64,000 nucleotides of DNA, from positions 7,609,132 through 7,673,131 of the forward strand of contig CM060312.1 of the NCBI GenBank assembly GCA_030674185.1, given 5' to 3'. The stretch's first letter is position 1. Each line of letters opens with the position of its first letter. The position numbers and the translations under genes are program-made. Under the pieces are notes generated by a model. It did not search any database, was not told the DNA's origin, and was given only the letters and a program-made list of their open reading frames with translations. This document shows positions 12,655-25,015 of this stretch, in pieces. Source of the DNA: Monoplex corrugatus (Eukaryota; Mollusca; Gastropoda; Littorinimorpha; Ranellidae).

Positions 12655-14200
12655 ATGTTTTCCTTTTGTTCCATTGTGTAGTGCTGTATTTGTTGAATGT
12701 TTTCCTTTTGTTCCATTGTGTAGTGCTGTATGTTGTTGTTTTCCAGTTGTTCCATTGTGTAGTGCTGTATTTGTTGTTTTTCCTGTTGTTCCACTGTGTA
12801 GTGCTGTATTTGTTGTTTTCCTGTTGTTCCACTGTGTAGTGCTGTATTTGTTGTTTTCCTGTTGTTCCACTGTGTAGTGCTGTATTGTGAATGTTTTCCT
12901 GTTGTTCCATTGTGTAGTGCTGTATTTGTTAAATGTTTTCCTGTTGTTCCATTGTGTAGTGCTGTATTTGTTAAATGTTTTCCTGTTGTTCCATTGTGTA
13001 GTGCTGTATTTGTTGAATGTTTTCCTGTTGTTCCATTGTGTAGTGCTGTATTTGTTGAATGTTTTCCTGTTGTTCCATTGTGTAGTGCTGTATTTGTTGA
13101 ATGTTTTCCTGTTGTTCCATTGTGTAGTGCTGTATTTGTTGTTTTCCAGTTGTTCCATTGTGTAGTGCTGTATTTGTTGCTTTCCTGTTGTTCCATTGTG
13201 TAGTGCTGTATTTGTTGTTTTCCTGTTGTTCCATTGTGTAGTGCTGTATTTGTTGAATGTTTTCCTGTTGTTCCATTGTGTAGTGCTGTATTTGTTGATG
13301 TTTTCCTGTTGTTCCATTGTGTAGTGCTGTATTTGTTGATGTTTTCCTGTTGTTCCATTGTGTAGTGCTGTATTTGTTGCTTTCCTCTTGTTCCATTGTG
13401 TAGTGCTGTATTTGTTGAATGTTTTCCTGTTGTTCCATTGTGTAGTGCTGTATTTGTTGTTTTCCGTTGTTCCATTGTGTAGTGCTGTATTTGTTGCTTT
13501 CCTGTTGTTCCATTGTGTAGTGCTGTATTTGTTGAATGTTTTCCTGTTGTTCCATTGTGTAGTGCTGTATTTGTTGAATGTTTTCCTGTTGTTCCATTGT
13601 GTAGTGCTGTATTTGTTGAATGTTTTCCTGTTGTTCCATTGTGTAGTGCTGTATTTGTTGAATGTTTTCCAGTTGTTCCATTGTGTAGTGCTGTATTTGT
13701 TGAATGTTTTCCTATTGTTCCATTGTGTAGTGCTGTATTTGTTGAATGTTTTCCTATTGTTCCATTGTGTAGTGCTGTATTTGTTAATGTTTTCCTATTG
13801 TTCCATTGTGTAGTGCTGTATTTGTTGAATGTTTTCCTGTTGTTCCATTGTGTAGTGCTGTATTTGTTGTTTTCCTGTTGTTCCATTGTGTAGTGCTGTA
13901 TTTGTTGAATGTTTTCCTGTTGTTCCATTGTGTAGTGCTATATTTGTTGAATGTTTTCCTATTGTTCCATTGTGTAGTGCTGTATTTGTTGAATGTTTTC
14001 CTGTTGTTCCATTGTGTAGTGCTGTATTTGTTGATTTTTCCTTGTTCCATTGTTGTAGTGCTGTATTTGTTGAATATTTTCCTGTTATCTGATCCAGTGT
14101 TTAGAGCTGTATTTGTTGAATGTTTTCCTGTTATCTGATCCAGTGTTTAGTGCTGTATTTGTTGAATGTTTTCCAGTTGTTTCAGTGTTTAGGGCTGTAC
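12655..14200. repeat. Minisatellite, unit about 43 bp, about 36 copies, upstream of exon 2
   Basis: The unit is roughly 'TGTTGAATGTTTTCCTG' + 'TTGTTCCATTGTGTAG' + 'TGCTGTATTT', with shorter 37-40 bp variants lacking the GAATG part. The core is very uniform. Degenerate relatives ('GTTTAGTGCT', 'TTTGTTGAATGTTT', 'TTCCAGTGTTTA') extend left to about 11440 and right to about 14300. Each unit contains a pyrimidine-rich stretch followed by TAG, so it resembles a weak 3' splice site. The long open frames here on both strands are repeat artefacts. Confidence 0.95.
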
Positions 14201-14513
14201 TTTTAAAAAAAAAATGTTTTCCTTTTGTTTGTTCCAGTATTTAGTAAGCTATATTTATTGAACTTTTTTTTTTATTTGTGTATTGCATTGTTCCATCTCT
14301 TTCCCAGTATTAAGTGTCGTTTGTTGACTTTCTCCCCATTCTTTTATGTTTGTAGAGGTCGTTTGTTAAACTTGTTCAAGTATTTGTTGATAGTGTCTCT
14401 CTCTCTGCTCTGTTAATTAGTGTCTTTAAACAGTGTTAAGTTTTAATCACAGAGGGAAAAAATGAGTATGAATGTGAATGATGTTAACTGATGAAGTGGC
14501 GATGGTTCTTCAG

Positions 14514-14631
14514 GTGATCTTCAGGGTACTTCCACCTTTCATCCCCATTGCTGACCCTTACAGTGAAGCTGTTCAAGATCTCCTCAAGCTGACTGATCTC
14601 CGAGTCAACTTTACAGAACTGCATACCTTAG
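14514..14631 (+). CDS. LAMB1: Laminin beta exon 2: LamNT domain, C-terminal part
   Basis: Encodes [19 protein letters not shown], then a segment ending [11 protein letters not shown], matching the end of the LamNT domain of beta chains. NFT is an N-glycosylation sequon. Acceptor TTCTTCAG, donor G|gtatga, 118 nt, ending in phase 1 and joining GT of exon 3 to give LGDTLL. Confidence 0.95.
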
Positions 14632-14751
14632 GTATGATCACACACCTATATTAATGTAATTATGCAACTTATCCACCTTCTGCCGGGGGATAATCCATAG
14701 CATCGATCTCTAGTTTTGTTAGATTAATGCCTTAGGCCTATACCTTAATGT

Positions 14752-14949
14752 TGAGACAAGCTACAGATTGTGGTTTGATTAGTGATACTGTATTGAATCA
14801 TATAATACGCCATAGTTTTCTCCTGTTTGTCTAGTATTGACCAGAGTGTTTGAGACAAGCTACAGATTGTGGTTTGATTAGTGATATTGTATTGAGTCAT
14901 ATAATACGCCATAGTTTTCTCCTGTTTGTCTAGTTTTGACCAGAGTGTT
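14752..14949. repeat. Two-copy tandem duplication, about 99 bp, downstream of exon 2
   Basis: 'GAGACAAGCTACAGATTGTG' to 'TTGACCAGAGTGTT' occurs twice head to tail (14752 and 14851) with a few substitutions. Confidence 0.9.
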
Positions 14950-15244
14950 AGGGTTTTCACTTGTGCCTTTTTTGTGTTTGTCGCATGCATTTTTTTTTAT
15001 CCTTAACCTTTCTGTTCAAAATAATTAGCATGTTGATTATTCATCATCTTCTACTTCTAAAACAAGAAACATGCTACAAAATTGAATTGATCTTTAACTA
15101 GTTGAGTGACAAAGGGGTGTTATTTTGCTAAAGAGGTGTTATTTTGCTGTGTATATAGTGAGCTGATATCTTGGAACGTGTCAGAGCTTGTTTGCAGTCT
15201 ATCTATAGGTGTCCGTGGGCAAGGTCTGTACTCTGTGAGAAGTG

Positions 15245-15500
15245 TGAATGACAGGCATGGTAGTCAATTGGGTAAAGGCTGGACTTCCGATCTGAAGGTC
15301 CTGTATTCAGTTCATCTGGACACCTTTGCCTGGGGAGGGGGCGTAAAGAATAGACTTTAGAGATTTTTTTCCGATTTCCAAGATCAACTTGTGGAGATCT
15401 GCAAACTACCAGTGCGAAAACCCTCTTATTGTGTATATATACATGCATACAAAATATTGGATGTACACGTTAAAGATCCAGTTTGTCATATCAGTGCCTG
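15245..15500 (+). mobile_element. tRNA-derived SINE, family R3
   Basis: The tRNA-like head 'GGTAGTCAATTGGGTAAAGG' is followed by 'TCCGATCTGAAGGTC' and 'TGTATTCAGTTC' (B-box position). The body ends 'CACGTTAAAGATCC', a phrase also present in reverse complement at 21978-21992 ('GGATCTTTAATGTGC'). Confidence 0.7.
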
Positions 15501-16569
15501 GCTTATGGAAACATGAAAACATCCACTGTACTGAAAACAGAGTATGCAGACTGCAGCAACATAGCATCTGCACAATATGGGCAGAAACAGTATGTATGTA
15601 TATGCATCCAAGAAAAATCAAAGCTAAAACTGTCAATTGCTTTTTCAGGTACTGAGGTTAAAGTGAGAAAAGAACAAAAGGATTCATTGAAGGAATTCAT
15701 GTATTTGCTTCACACTCATTACATTCGCTTTATTAACAATAAAACAAACTTTCAAGAACCCTTCCCCCCTCCTTTCACCCTTTGCTGTCCTCCCCCAGAA
15801 GAAGTTTTGTCATATTTTCCACCAACACCCATCCAGTCCTGTCTGTCTCCCACCCATTATTGCATTCAGCATGTGTACTCAGCAGCAGTGTAAACTTGTC
15901 TAAACAGTACAATTCCCACAGCCATCACTTAGTGACAGGGGTGACATTTGAGCTTACAGCTTAGATTATTGATGGCTTGCCCTAATCGGCAATTACCAAT
16001 GAATGAGTCAGGCAGGATTGCCACAGCACTCTTGTCTCTCCACATGGTGTAGCTTTGTCCCCTCAGCCATCTGCCATACCGTCACCACACTGTCTCCTGG
16101 TTGACATCTCTTTTCTCTGTCACATTTAACTGCACACACCTAAGACAGAGGAAGGCATCAGGACACTGATTCTAACTTGGAGGCAGAGGAGAAGGGATGG
16201 GGCTTTCTTACATCATCTTTAGACCACCATCATCTTGCTGCATTTTGTTTGTTTGTTTGTTTGTTTTTGAGAGGAGGGAAGACTTCTTAATAAAAGCCGT
16301 ACACATTCATAAGTATGAACGTAAACATTTGTTATGAAGATCAGGTCAGTTTGAAACTGATGGTAAAAATTTTGTTTTGACAACGTAGAGACAGCATGTT
16401 AGATTATCATGAAAACCTCATTTAAAGAGGACATAAATCTCATGACAGGGTGGGTAGGAAAAACGTTTTGTCAGTATGTGCTTCACCACAGGAGACTTGT
16501 GACTGGCTTGTTCACTGTTGTTAAGCTATATGTGTAACTATCTGTACAGCTGTCTGAAGTATTGTGTAT
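15501..16569. other. Intronic stretch, nothing recognised
   Basis: No exon or repeat was recognised apart from a (GTTT)n run at about 16247-16267. A frame at 15483-15893 has no recognisable similarity and I do not consider it a gene. Confidence 0.55.
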
Positions 16570-16650
16570 GTTTTGAAACAGGTTATAGCCCTGATATGAC
16601 TATACGCAGTCGACTGGGCTTTTAACAAAAGAAAATTAATAACAATAACA
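16570..16650 (+). repeat. R1 family 3' remnant
   Basis: 'TTATAGCCCTGATATGACTA' and 'CAGTCGACTGGGCTTTTAAC', followed by an AAT/AAC-rich tail, are the 3' end of the R1 repeat. Confidence 0.75.
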
Positions 16651-17029
16651 GTGTCAAAGGAACAGTCAAGCAGATCTGGCTCTATGATCTTATACTTTGC
16701 TATTTTATAGTTTAGTTCTTTTATAAATGTAAACAGTTAAGTAATTTTAGTTCAGTAGCGTTCTACATCATGAGTAAAATGTGAATTTTTTTTAAGGAAA
16801 CCTCTTGTGAATTTTTTTTCTCTCGGTGAAATGGGTCTGTGGTGCAACAAAGGTGCTGACAGGCCACAAAATAATTGTAGTCATGCATGCCTGCGCAGCC
16901 AGGTGTTTGCTTCAGCAATAAGGCCAATCCCGAAATCTCACTGCAGCGTTGGTGTCTTTGTATCTTTGTATCTCTGGGCTTACCGTACAGCTGTGCTTAT
17001 TTATACTTATACAGTGAGGTTTTTCCTGT

Positions 17030-17540
17030 TACCCATGAAGTTGTTGAGGAGTGAGGTGGTAGAGATCTCAGTTTTGTTCAGGGCTGGCAGTGTGAGGGTG
17101 GGTGCCCATCAGATCTCCCTGTAAAGGTAGCCTGAAGTTTGCCCTGTAACTATGAAGGTGTGAGGTGGTAGAGATCTCAGCTTTGTTCAGGGCTGGCAGT
17201 GTGAGGGTGGGTGCCCATCGCATCTCCCTGTAAAGGTAGCCTGAAGTTTGCCCTGTAACTATGAAGGTGTGAGGTGGTAGAGATCTCAGCTTTGTTCAGG
17301 GCTGGCAGTGTGAGGGTGGGTGCCCATCGCATCTCCCTGTAAAGGTAGCCTAAATTTGCCCTGTAACTATGAATGTGTGAGGTGGTAGAGATCTCATTTT
17401 TCTTGGTGCTGAACATTGTGAGGGTAGTGCCCATCATGTCTCCCTGTAAAATGACTATTTGTCTTGTAACCATGAAGTCTTGAGTAGTGAGGTGGTAGAG
17501 ATCTCACATTTTTTTCAGGTCTAGCATTGTGAGGGTGGTG
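17030..17540. repeat. Minisatellite, 109-bp unit, about 4.5 copies
   Basis: 'GTGAGGTGGTAGAGATCTCA' recurs at about 17051, 17160, 17269, 17377 and 17487 (spacing 108-110). The two central copies are nearly identical and the outer ones more diverged. Confidence 0.95.
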
Positions 17541-20115
17541 CCAGTACACCACTCTCTTGTTGTGTTACCTTCTTTAACCCAGAACAGGGTCAGGTGTCCA
17601 TTCACAGCTGGGTGGACTGGAAGCTCCATAGACAAAGCGTATGTTTTTGTTTTGTGTTTTTTTAAGCCACGCTTAAGCACTCGGATCGGAAGGCGGGAGC
17701 TTTGCCTTTATTTACACTGATTAACCTCAGTAATAATGCCAACCGCAGGTCGCACCCCAGTGTTAGTGTCATGGCACAGGTGGGCTTAGAGTAGTGCGAT
17801 CGCATTGGGGCCAATCAGAGAAGAGCAGACGAGGCAGGGGAAAAGTCAGTTCATGGTGTGTGGAGACCAGCGCGATGTGTGCCCTCCCACTTCATTCATG
17901 ACCAGCATACTGTCAAATATAGGAGTGTAGACACACGTAAAAGTGAAAATAGAACGGCCGTAGGCTTACTGCAAGATATGAAGGAGAAAAAGTATTGGAA
18001 TTTGCTAGTGTGTTTGGAGTGCGGTGGGGGCTGATGCATGGGCTGGGTGTGTGTGTGTGTGTGTGTGTGGTATACAGGTGGGTGGGATATATGCGAAAAA
18101 AGATAGAATAACCTTATCATATTAAAATAAAAGTAACGAAACAGTTATGCAGAGAAAAAAAAACATTCATTGTAAATATGAAACACATCTTGAATATATA
18201 AACAAACACACATCAACAAAACAACCCCCCCCCCCCCCCCCACACTGCTCGATTGTCTGAGAGGATTGCCGTGCTTTCTGTCGGTGCACCTCAGTTGAGA
18301 AACTACACACCAGTTTACAAACAAAGTGCCCCTTTTGTTTGGCACTTTGTGTTTGGCTTTCCTTGTACCACCGCACAGAGACTGTGACAGGTTCACAATA
18401 TCCCTTGTCTGGTCGTCAGCCAACTGTGGTGACCCTTTCCTTCAATTTATTAGCTGTCCGCGTGCATAGCCGTCTTTAGAGAGAGTTGGGGGTTGGAGGG
18501 GGAGGGAGGAGGAGGAGATGACTGTAGGTAGGGGGGGGGGGGGGTCTTTTACAGTCTTGCTTGACTGACTGCAAGCTTTGAAAGGATCCACACTGCGACT
18601 CCTGTAGAGTCTGAATGAGCCCCCACCTGATAGTCACAGAGCGCACACTATAACACACTCACATACTTACAGTCTCTCCGCCCCCCCCCCCCCCCCCGAC
18701 CTCGAACCCCTCCTCCCCCCCCCCCAACCTCTGTATTGGTAGTCTCTCACTCTTTCTTGTCTGTCTGTCTGCCCTGTCTGCCTTTCCTCCCCTGTCCTAC
18801 ATCATTGGACTCCCGCTGTCCATGTTATTTGATCACATTTACATGCTGTGCCATGCACTCATGAATGCACAGCTGCATGCATATATATACATACCACACA
18901 GACGGACACATACACACGCATGCATACACATATGCACGCATGTGCACACTCTCTGCACACTCACACATGCACATTCTGATGCATGCATGCACATGTGTGC
19001 ACACTCCACACAGACACTCTCCTCCACCCTCCCATCCTTCCCCCACACACATACGCACACAAACATGGATATGCACAGACATATGCATATTGACAGTGGC
19101 ATATATATATCTGCAATTAGTAAAGTGTGCACATAGTCAAAATACATTTCATTCTTTCGGTAAGATCCTACGTAATGGAACAACATATGTTTTAGTGTTA
19201 AAAACAAATTGCATGATACAGAATAACATTCAACACAGTCTCAACTGTGCATTAAAAACAGTTTCATTACAACATACCTGTTGCCAGGAAGAGGAAACTA
19301 ATATTCACAGTGAGATTATATTCTTACAATTGAAACCATATAAAAATGAGCTTATCAAGAATTAAAACTGTTATTACATGGAAGCCTGTCAGACTTGAGG
19401 CCTATGTGATGATGTTTTAAAAAACTGAAAAAGATAGATAAAAAGTAACCAAGGGAACACTGAAAATTGAGTTAGTTGCATAATTGAAGATGGGCTTTCA
19501 GTTCCTATATAGTTGCTCAATGTACAAGAAAATGGACAGTAAATATGACAGAAAAGATACTTTTCAAGAAAACCAAATGCCAAAATCGTTTATTCTGGAT
19601 GTAAAGCGATGCCCATGTGACATGCATCATTGAGGTTTGCCAGATTTTGTTGAAGTTGTTTGTGATTGCCTTAGTTAGGATGAAAAAAAAAAGTGTAAAA
19701 CATAGTTTGTGGCTGCCCTGTTGAGAAAAGAAATCTTGACTAATTCCATATTTCAGAAAATGTCTGTATTTGCCTAAATTTTGAGATGGATGTGTGATTG
19801 GTGACAACAGACCACTTGTACATACATTCCCATCTTCAGTCATGATCTACTGTACAAAGTCATTAAGTCAAACATGCTGAACTTTAAAAGCTCACAGGCA
19901 TCCATTATGTGTATAGGCCTATTTGGCTATAAAAGAGGCTGAGTCACAAATTGTCCAATGTTGTAGACACATTTTTAAGGGGTATGGTATGAAAGAGTCG
20001 GGGGGGGGGGGGGGGGGGGAGGGGGGGGGGGAGAAAGACCAGGAAAGAGGGTGGAGATCTGTGTGGTTCTGATAATGGGATGATAAGAACAAATAGCACC
20101 AGACTGTACACACAC
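17541..20115. other. Intronic stretch with simple repeats
   Basis: Contains a short GT tract (18043-18068), C/G homopolymers (18226-18241, 18531-18543, 18682-18697, 18714-18724) and a CA/TGCA-rich stretch at about 18840-19080. No exon or mobile element was recognised. Confidence 0.6.
20000..20031. repeat. Homopolymer G tract with one A
   Basis: Thirty-one G in a 32-base stretch, interrupted once by A at 20020. Confidence 0.9.
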
Positions 20116-20117
20116 TA

Positions 20118-20530
20118 CCAGTCACTTTGGTGTAATTGATAGTGCAACAGACTACCAACTGGATGGTTGTGGGTTTGAGTCCCAACCAGTCCCTTCAAAA
20201 AATCTGGGGGTTTTCAGCTTCATTTGAATCCTACCCAGAGTTGAGTGTGTTATGGGCTCATTGGGAAGACTAGGACACACAGTCAAGTCTTACTCACTTA
20301 ATCACAGTGGATGCATCATTGAAGGTATTGCTCAAATTTTCTGAACAACAAAGCAGGTGTCTGTATCGTTCAGGACGCGTTATGATAGTAAGCATAGAGT
20401 AAGCTGTGTCATACAGTCTCAGTCTTAGAAGGAACTCCACTGCATGATGATTATCTTCCTCCTCATCATATTCATCATCTCATTGTAAACATTGTGCCAG
20501 CATCTGTGGCTATAAAAGGTGGCATAGAAA
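20118..20530 (+). mobile_element. tRNA-derived SINE, family R2, copy 1
   Basis: The head 'TTGGTGTAATTGATAGTGC' resembles an A box, and 'GTGGGTTTGAGTCCCAACC' holds a near-consensus B box. Body phrases 'GTTATGGGCTCATTGGGAAG', 'GGTATTGCTCAAATTTTCTG' and 'TCATCTCATTGTAAA' are shared in order with 28393-28800. Confidence 0.75.
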
Positions 20531-20939
20531 CTTGGGGTGGGGAGGGTGAGAAAAGGTGAGCTCAAATGAAATCTCGGAAAACAAAAAACAAACAAAAAAC
20601 CCCACATGTATACCATGTTACTAAATACTGTGGTGTGGAAGTGGCATGGGGAAAAGATTTCCGCTAAGAGGAAAAGGAAGTGACACATAGAGCAAGGCTG
20701 CTAAACAGTAACCGCAAGGAAGCTTGACCCTGCTCTGATACAAGAATTATTGTGAGCACTTCCGCTGCTTGAGGACACATCAAAGACAGCTAGCTGTAGG
20801 CGAATAGTAAATAGGAAATACAGAGGGGAAATGGAGGGGTTACATATTGGAGGAGGAGTGGGTTTGTTGTCTTCCTGTCTTTATTTCCTCTATTGAGTGA
20901 CCAATCAGTACAGTCATTCTTAACCGTTAAAAAAAAAGT

Positions 20940-21094
20940 CATTCTTACCGTTTTCATTCCCGCATCCTGTACACCACCATCCTGCATTGTTGACGATGCT
21001 AGCAAAGAAAAAAATTGAACCGTTTTGACTCCCTCACTATTCATTAGCTTCCTGCTGGAACTAATTGATAGGGTAAGACAGAGGTTTTAGTTTG
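20940..21094. repeat. Palindromic foldback repeat, copy 3 (diverged)
   Basis: 'TGTACACCACCATCCTGCAT', 'GTTGACGATGCTAGCAAAG' and 'TTGACTCCCTCACTATTC' are recognisable family blocks. The right arm is poorly preserved. Confidence 0.65.
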
Positions 21095-21559
21095 CAGTTG
21101 GTGGTAGGAGGGAGAGCACAGGGTAAATCAGGGTCTCAGGTCATGTTAATGTCAGTAAGTTTTAAGGTGTGACATGTCCAGTATATCCATGCATAGTTTG
21201 CTACGGGGGTGTAGCTCCATAGCTAAAGGGTAAATCACAGTACGCATAGTTCTAGTACATGTGAATCCATGCTATTTTCTAATGTGCAGCCCCTATGTTC
21301 TAAGTCACATTCTGCTAATTGCAGTTGTGGAACATGTCCCACAGTATATCCATGCCATATTGTTTGCTACGGTGTGACCCATAGATAGAAGTATAGCACA
21401 ACATTTATATTCAAGCATTAAGGTTTTCTTGGATACATATAATGCATGTAGTTTTGCCCCTACTGTGCAGGCAGTATGTTGCTGCACAATCTGCTTATTT
21501 CACCTTTGGTGGGTATGCATGCTGGGTGTTTTCATGTTTCCACAAGCCACCAGACATGG

Positions 21560-21957
21560 CTTGACAGTCAACGTGCAAGTCAGAACAAGATTGAGGCAGC
21601 TGAAATGTGGTTTCTTAAAAGAATGTTAAAAGTTCCATGGACAGCAAAGAAAACAAACAAGACAGCCTTGAAGGAGACAGACAAGAAGAACATTAATGAA
21701 GAAGATCAGGAAAATATAAGCAACATTTATAGGATATTTTATGAGGCAAGAGAAATTAGAGTGCTTAGTCACAACAGGAAAGCTGGAGGGCAAAAGAGCA
21801 CCAGGTAAGACTCAAGGAGAAAATATTGGACAGACTTGCAAAGTGGATGAAGACAGAGAGGGTGGTAGATGTACTTGAGGCAACAGAGGTTAGATTCGTT
21901 TGGAGGGTCATGGCCACCAACGCCATGCGGCATGGCACATGATGATGATGATGATGA
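21560..21957 (+). mobile_element. 5'-truncated RTE-like LINE with (GAT)n tail
   Basis: Translation around 21580-21660 gives SQNKIEAAEMWFLKRMLKV and PWTAKKTNKTAL, the typical C-terminal region of RTE-like reverse transcriptases. After frame breaks, 21868-21940 reads VDVLEATEVRFVWRVMATN, then AMRHGT and a stop. It ends in a GAT trinucleotide tail (21939-21957). It is non-functional. Confidence 0.8.
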
Positions 21958-21959
21958 CC

Positions 21960-22090
21960 AGACATGGGCATGGCTTACAGGATCTTTAATGTGCATATTT
22001 GATGTTCTGCTTGCATATACACACAAAGGGAGGTTAGACACTAACAGCTCTGTACGTGGGAGATTGGAAAAATCTCCATCCACACAAAGT
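21960..22090 (-). mobile_element. SINE family R3 fragment, antisense
   Basis: The reverse complement of 'GGATCTTTAATGTGCATATT' and 'GCATATACACACAAAGGG' matches the end of the SINE at 15420-15482. Confidence 0.65.
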
Positions 22091-22226
22091 CATTGTGAAG
22101 ATATAGAGTGTAAGCAGCATGTCTCTCTCCTGTACCCCTGATGTTATGGTGTTTTTTGTTTGAGAGGGGACTCACAACTTTAGCATGGAGAAATATTCCC
22201 CATGTCTCTGCTGTCCATACAGACCT

Positions 22227-22425
22227 CTAACACTTTGACTCCTGCATCCTATCCACCAAATGCAAAAACTTAAAACCCTTCAACTCCCTCACGCTGTCCA
22301 CTGGCTTGCTGCAGGAACCTGGTGGACAGTGTGAGGGAGTCAAAGGGTTAAGTTTTTGGTTTACTAGCATGGTTGACAATACAGGATGCTGGTGGACAGA
22401 GTGCAGGAGTTGAAGGGCTGAAGAA
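22227..22425. repeat. Palindromic foldback repeat, copy 4
   Basis: Left arms 'CACTTTGACTCCTGCATCC' and 'CAACTCCCTCACGCTGTCCA', centre GCTGCAGGAAC, right arms 'GGGAGTCAAAGGGTTAAG' and 'GGTGGACAGAGTGCAGGAG'. The structure is nearly full length, about 200 bp. Confidence 0.85.
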
Positions 22426-22716
22426 CATCAGTCATGTACTTCAGTGGGCTTTCTTAGCCTTTCCCTTTTCCTTATAAAATCTTATCATCCACACTTTGAT
22501 AAAGATAAATTTTCTGCTTAAACAGAATTTTCCCCCAATATGTCTGTACTGTACCCAAACAAATGTAAACTAGCCTATCAAAATTAGTCTCTCATCCAAT
22601 ATTTGAGTGACAGCATTTACATCATCCTGCTTACACATCAGTGTGCATGTCCCAGTCATAGAACTGCTTGATTTTTTGCCTTGTGAAAAAGTTTTGCATA
22701 ATATCTGTTTATGCAG

Positions 22717-22862
22717 GTGACACTCTTCTGGATTCTCGGCCCGAGATCAAAGAGAAGTATTACTATGCCTTGTATGACATGACTGTGAGAGGAAGCTGTT
22801 CTTGTTATGGTCACGCCTCTCGCTGTCTTCCAGTGCGAGGGTTCGAAGCTCGCCCAGACATG
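22717..22862 (+). CDS. LAMB1: Laminin beta exon 3: end of LamNT and start of LE1
   Basis: Encodes [20 protein letters not shown], then [16 protein letters not shown], the conserved junction from LamNT into the first laminin EGF-like module. Acceptor TTTATGCAG, donor ATG|gtgaga, 146 nt, ending in phase 0. Confidence 0.96.
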
Positions 22863-23436
22863 GTGAGAAAGGCTGTGTTGAATGTGGTGAACCACCAGTA
22901 GATAGAAGGGATGCATATTAAAATTGTGTGTGTATTTGTTTTTATTATTTTTCTTTTGTTTTTGATTGCTCATATATTGTGTTTTTCATTTGTTTGTTTG
23001 TGTGTATATGTGTGTGTGAGCGTATGTATATGTGTGTGTGTGTGTAGGTGTGCATGTGTGTGTATGTGTGTTGTGTGTTTTTGTATGAGCATATGGTGTA
23101 TTAGTTTGTAATTTGTCACTTCATATATGAACCTGTGGGATGAGGGATTAAAGTCAACCTTGACCTGGTAGTTCATCCAAACATGCAAAATGATCAGACA
23201 TTGTGATTTCAAGAACTGACCTTTTAGGACTGAGGGGGTTTCAAGTATCCAGGGAGTTTTAAGTCACTCCATTAATAGGGACATGGAATATTGATAAGTC
23301 TTAATGTGGGTCTTCTTAAAAGAATTAGTTTTGCTTTCATAAGAACACGTGCACATAAGATGTTTTTAGGTAACTGAATGAGTTGTTATGCAGAGTAGGA
23401 AAATGTTAAACCAAATAAATGAATTGTTTCTGTAAT

Positions 23437-23582
23437 ACACAGTTATGTTGTTTGTGAGACTAACTTCCCACCCTTATCCCTAGTGTTTGTATTCATTGCA
23501 AATGGAATCCTGCTTTTTGTCAGTGATACTTTTAGAGAAAGGTGTCATGGTTGCTAGTTTTGTTATTTGATGTTGTTTCTGT
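23437..23582. repeat. 146-bp direct repeat, left copy
   Basis: 'TTATGTTGTTTGTGAGAC' to 'TTTGATGTTGTTTCTGT' is repeated with few changes at 27627-27772. The two copies bracket the TIR element at 23585-27619. The right copy runs into the acceptor of exon 4. Confidence 0.9.
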
Positions 23583-25015
23583 AATACTAGGTACCGGCAG
23601 CCAAAAATTAAACTTCTGAAAAGGTTATTAACACTTATATTTCTGAAAGTACAAGAAAAAATAAGCACAGTGCAAAAAAAAAGTTAGTCTCTACTGTATT
23701 AGGTCCAGAGATAACGCACTTTGAAAACGGCAGTTTACGTATGTTTTCGCCAATTGTGAAATGTAGCAAGTTTGCAGGAACCTAAATTTTCCAGAAGTCC
23801 TCAGACAGAGAATGTCATTCCTGATTTGAATTCTTAACAACATAAACTACTAAAAAAGCAAGCATACAAGCAGATCTGTTCATACATTTACACAGCAGTG
23901 CTGCAAACTTCATAAATATACCATTTTGTCAATGTTCAAAATTGCATGACAAGCCATTTTTGCACCCCCATTACACAAAAATAAGAAGACAGAATTGGCT
24001 AGAGTTCACTTTTTCTCAGAAACAGTGTTACTGTATGAAACTTAAATTTTGGGGGCAGCGTAAAGTGACAAAGTCATGAGTTATATGACTCCAAAAATGG
24101 CAAAATATCACATTTGAAAGATGGAAAAAGCACGGTTCACGTACCAGACCAAATTAAAATGCACATATTTGGCTTATTTTTTTATGGATTTCCTTGAAAG
24201 TTTGCATGTGAATCAAATAGACAGAAAGCTACCAGTAAATTATTTACAAGCTTAGTTATATTCAAGATGTAAGATATTTTGTATGCATTTGCACCCAAAT
24301 AATGTGAGGGCCCATGTGTCAGGCCAACTTAAGACAGACATAACTCACATTATGTCTTGATGGAATCTCCTGAAATTTTGCATGTGAATCAAATAAAAGC
24401 TACAGCTTCACTCCTCACAGGCAAATGTTGTTAATATACGAGATTTTAAGATTTTGTACGCATGTACTGATTTAGTCTGAAACAATGTGATCCACAGATG
24501 GCTTTGTATCATACTAGCACAAAAAGACATCCTTCTCAATAACATAATGATCCTAAAATGTGTAACAGCAGAAGATACATGCCTGGCAATGCAGTATATG
24601 ACTTGCAGCCATTTCTATGCTCATTCCTAATGTTTATCAATAAGTTATTTTCATCAGTTATTTCGCAGTAACATGCATCTTCCCATATCCACAGACAAAG
24701 AAATTTTCAATGTCTGGTCTGTCTACTGAAAATCTCTCCGCTTCTTTTAAAACTGTCTCAATTTTTGTCTTCAGATTTAGCTCCTGAGGTGATGATTAAT
24801 CAGTGTTACTAATTTTTGAAACAAAAGCCGTGTTCTCGTCCCGCGACTTATCACACTCAGTTCTCAAACTGTAGAAGTTGTTTTAAGTTTATTAGTGAGT
24901 GTCTGCTGTTGAAGTTTTGGTGGCAGTGATGGTTAATTTCATCCACAAAAAATCATCATTGCCTTGAAAACAAATAGAAATATAATCCTAATTTTTCTCA
25001 AGTGTTTTCTTTAAT

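Noticed and set aside
12398..14138. Asn/Thr-rich or Val/Leu-rich repetitive frames
   Set aside because: Artefacts of the 43-bp minisatellite.
15483..15893. 136-codon frame in the intron after exon 2
   Set aside because: No recognisable domain, no splice or promoter context, and it overlaps a SINE end.
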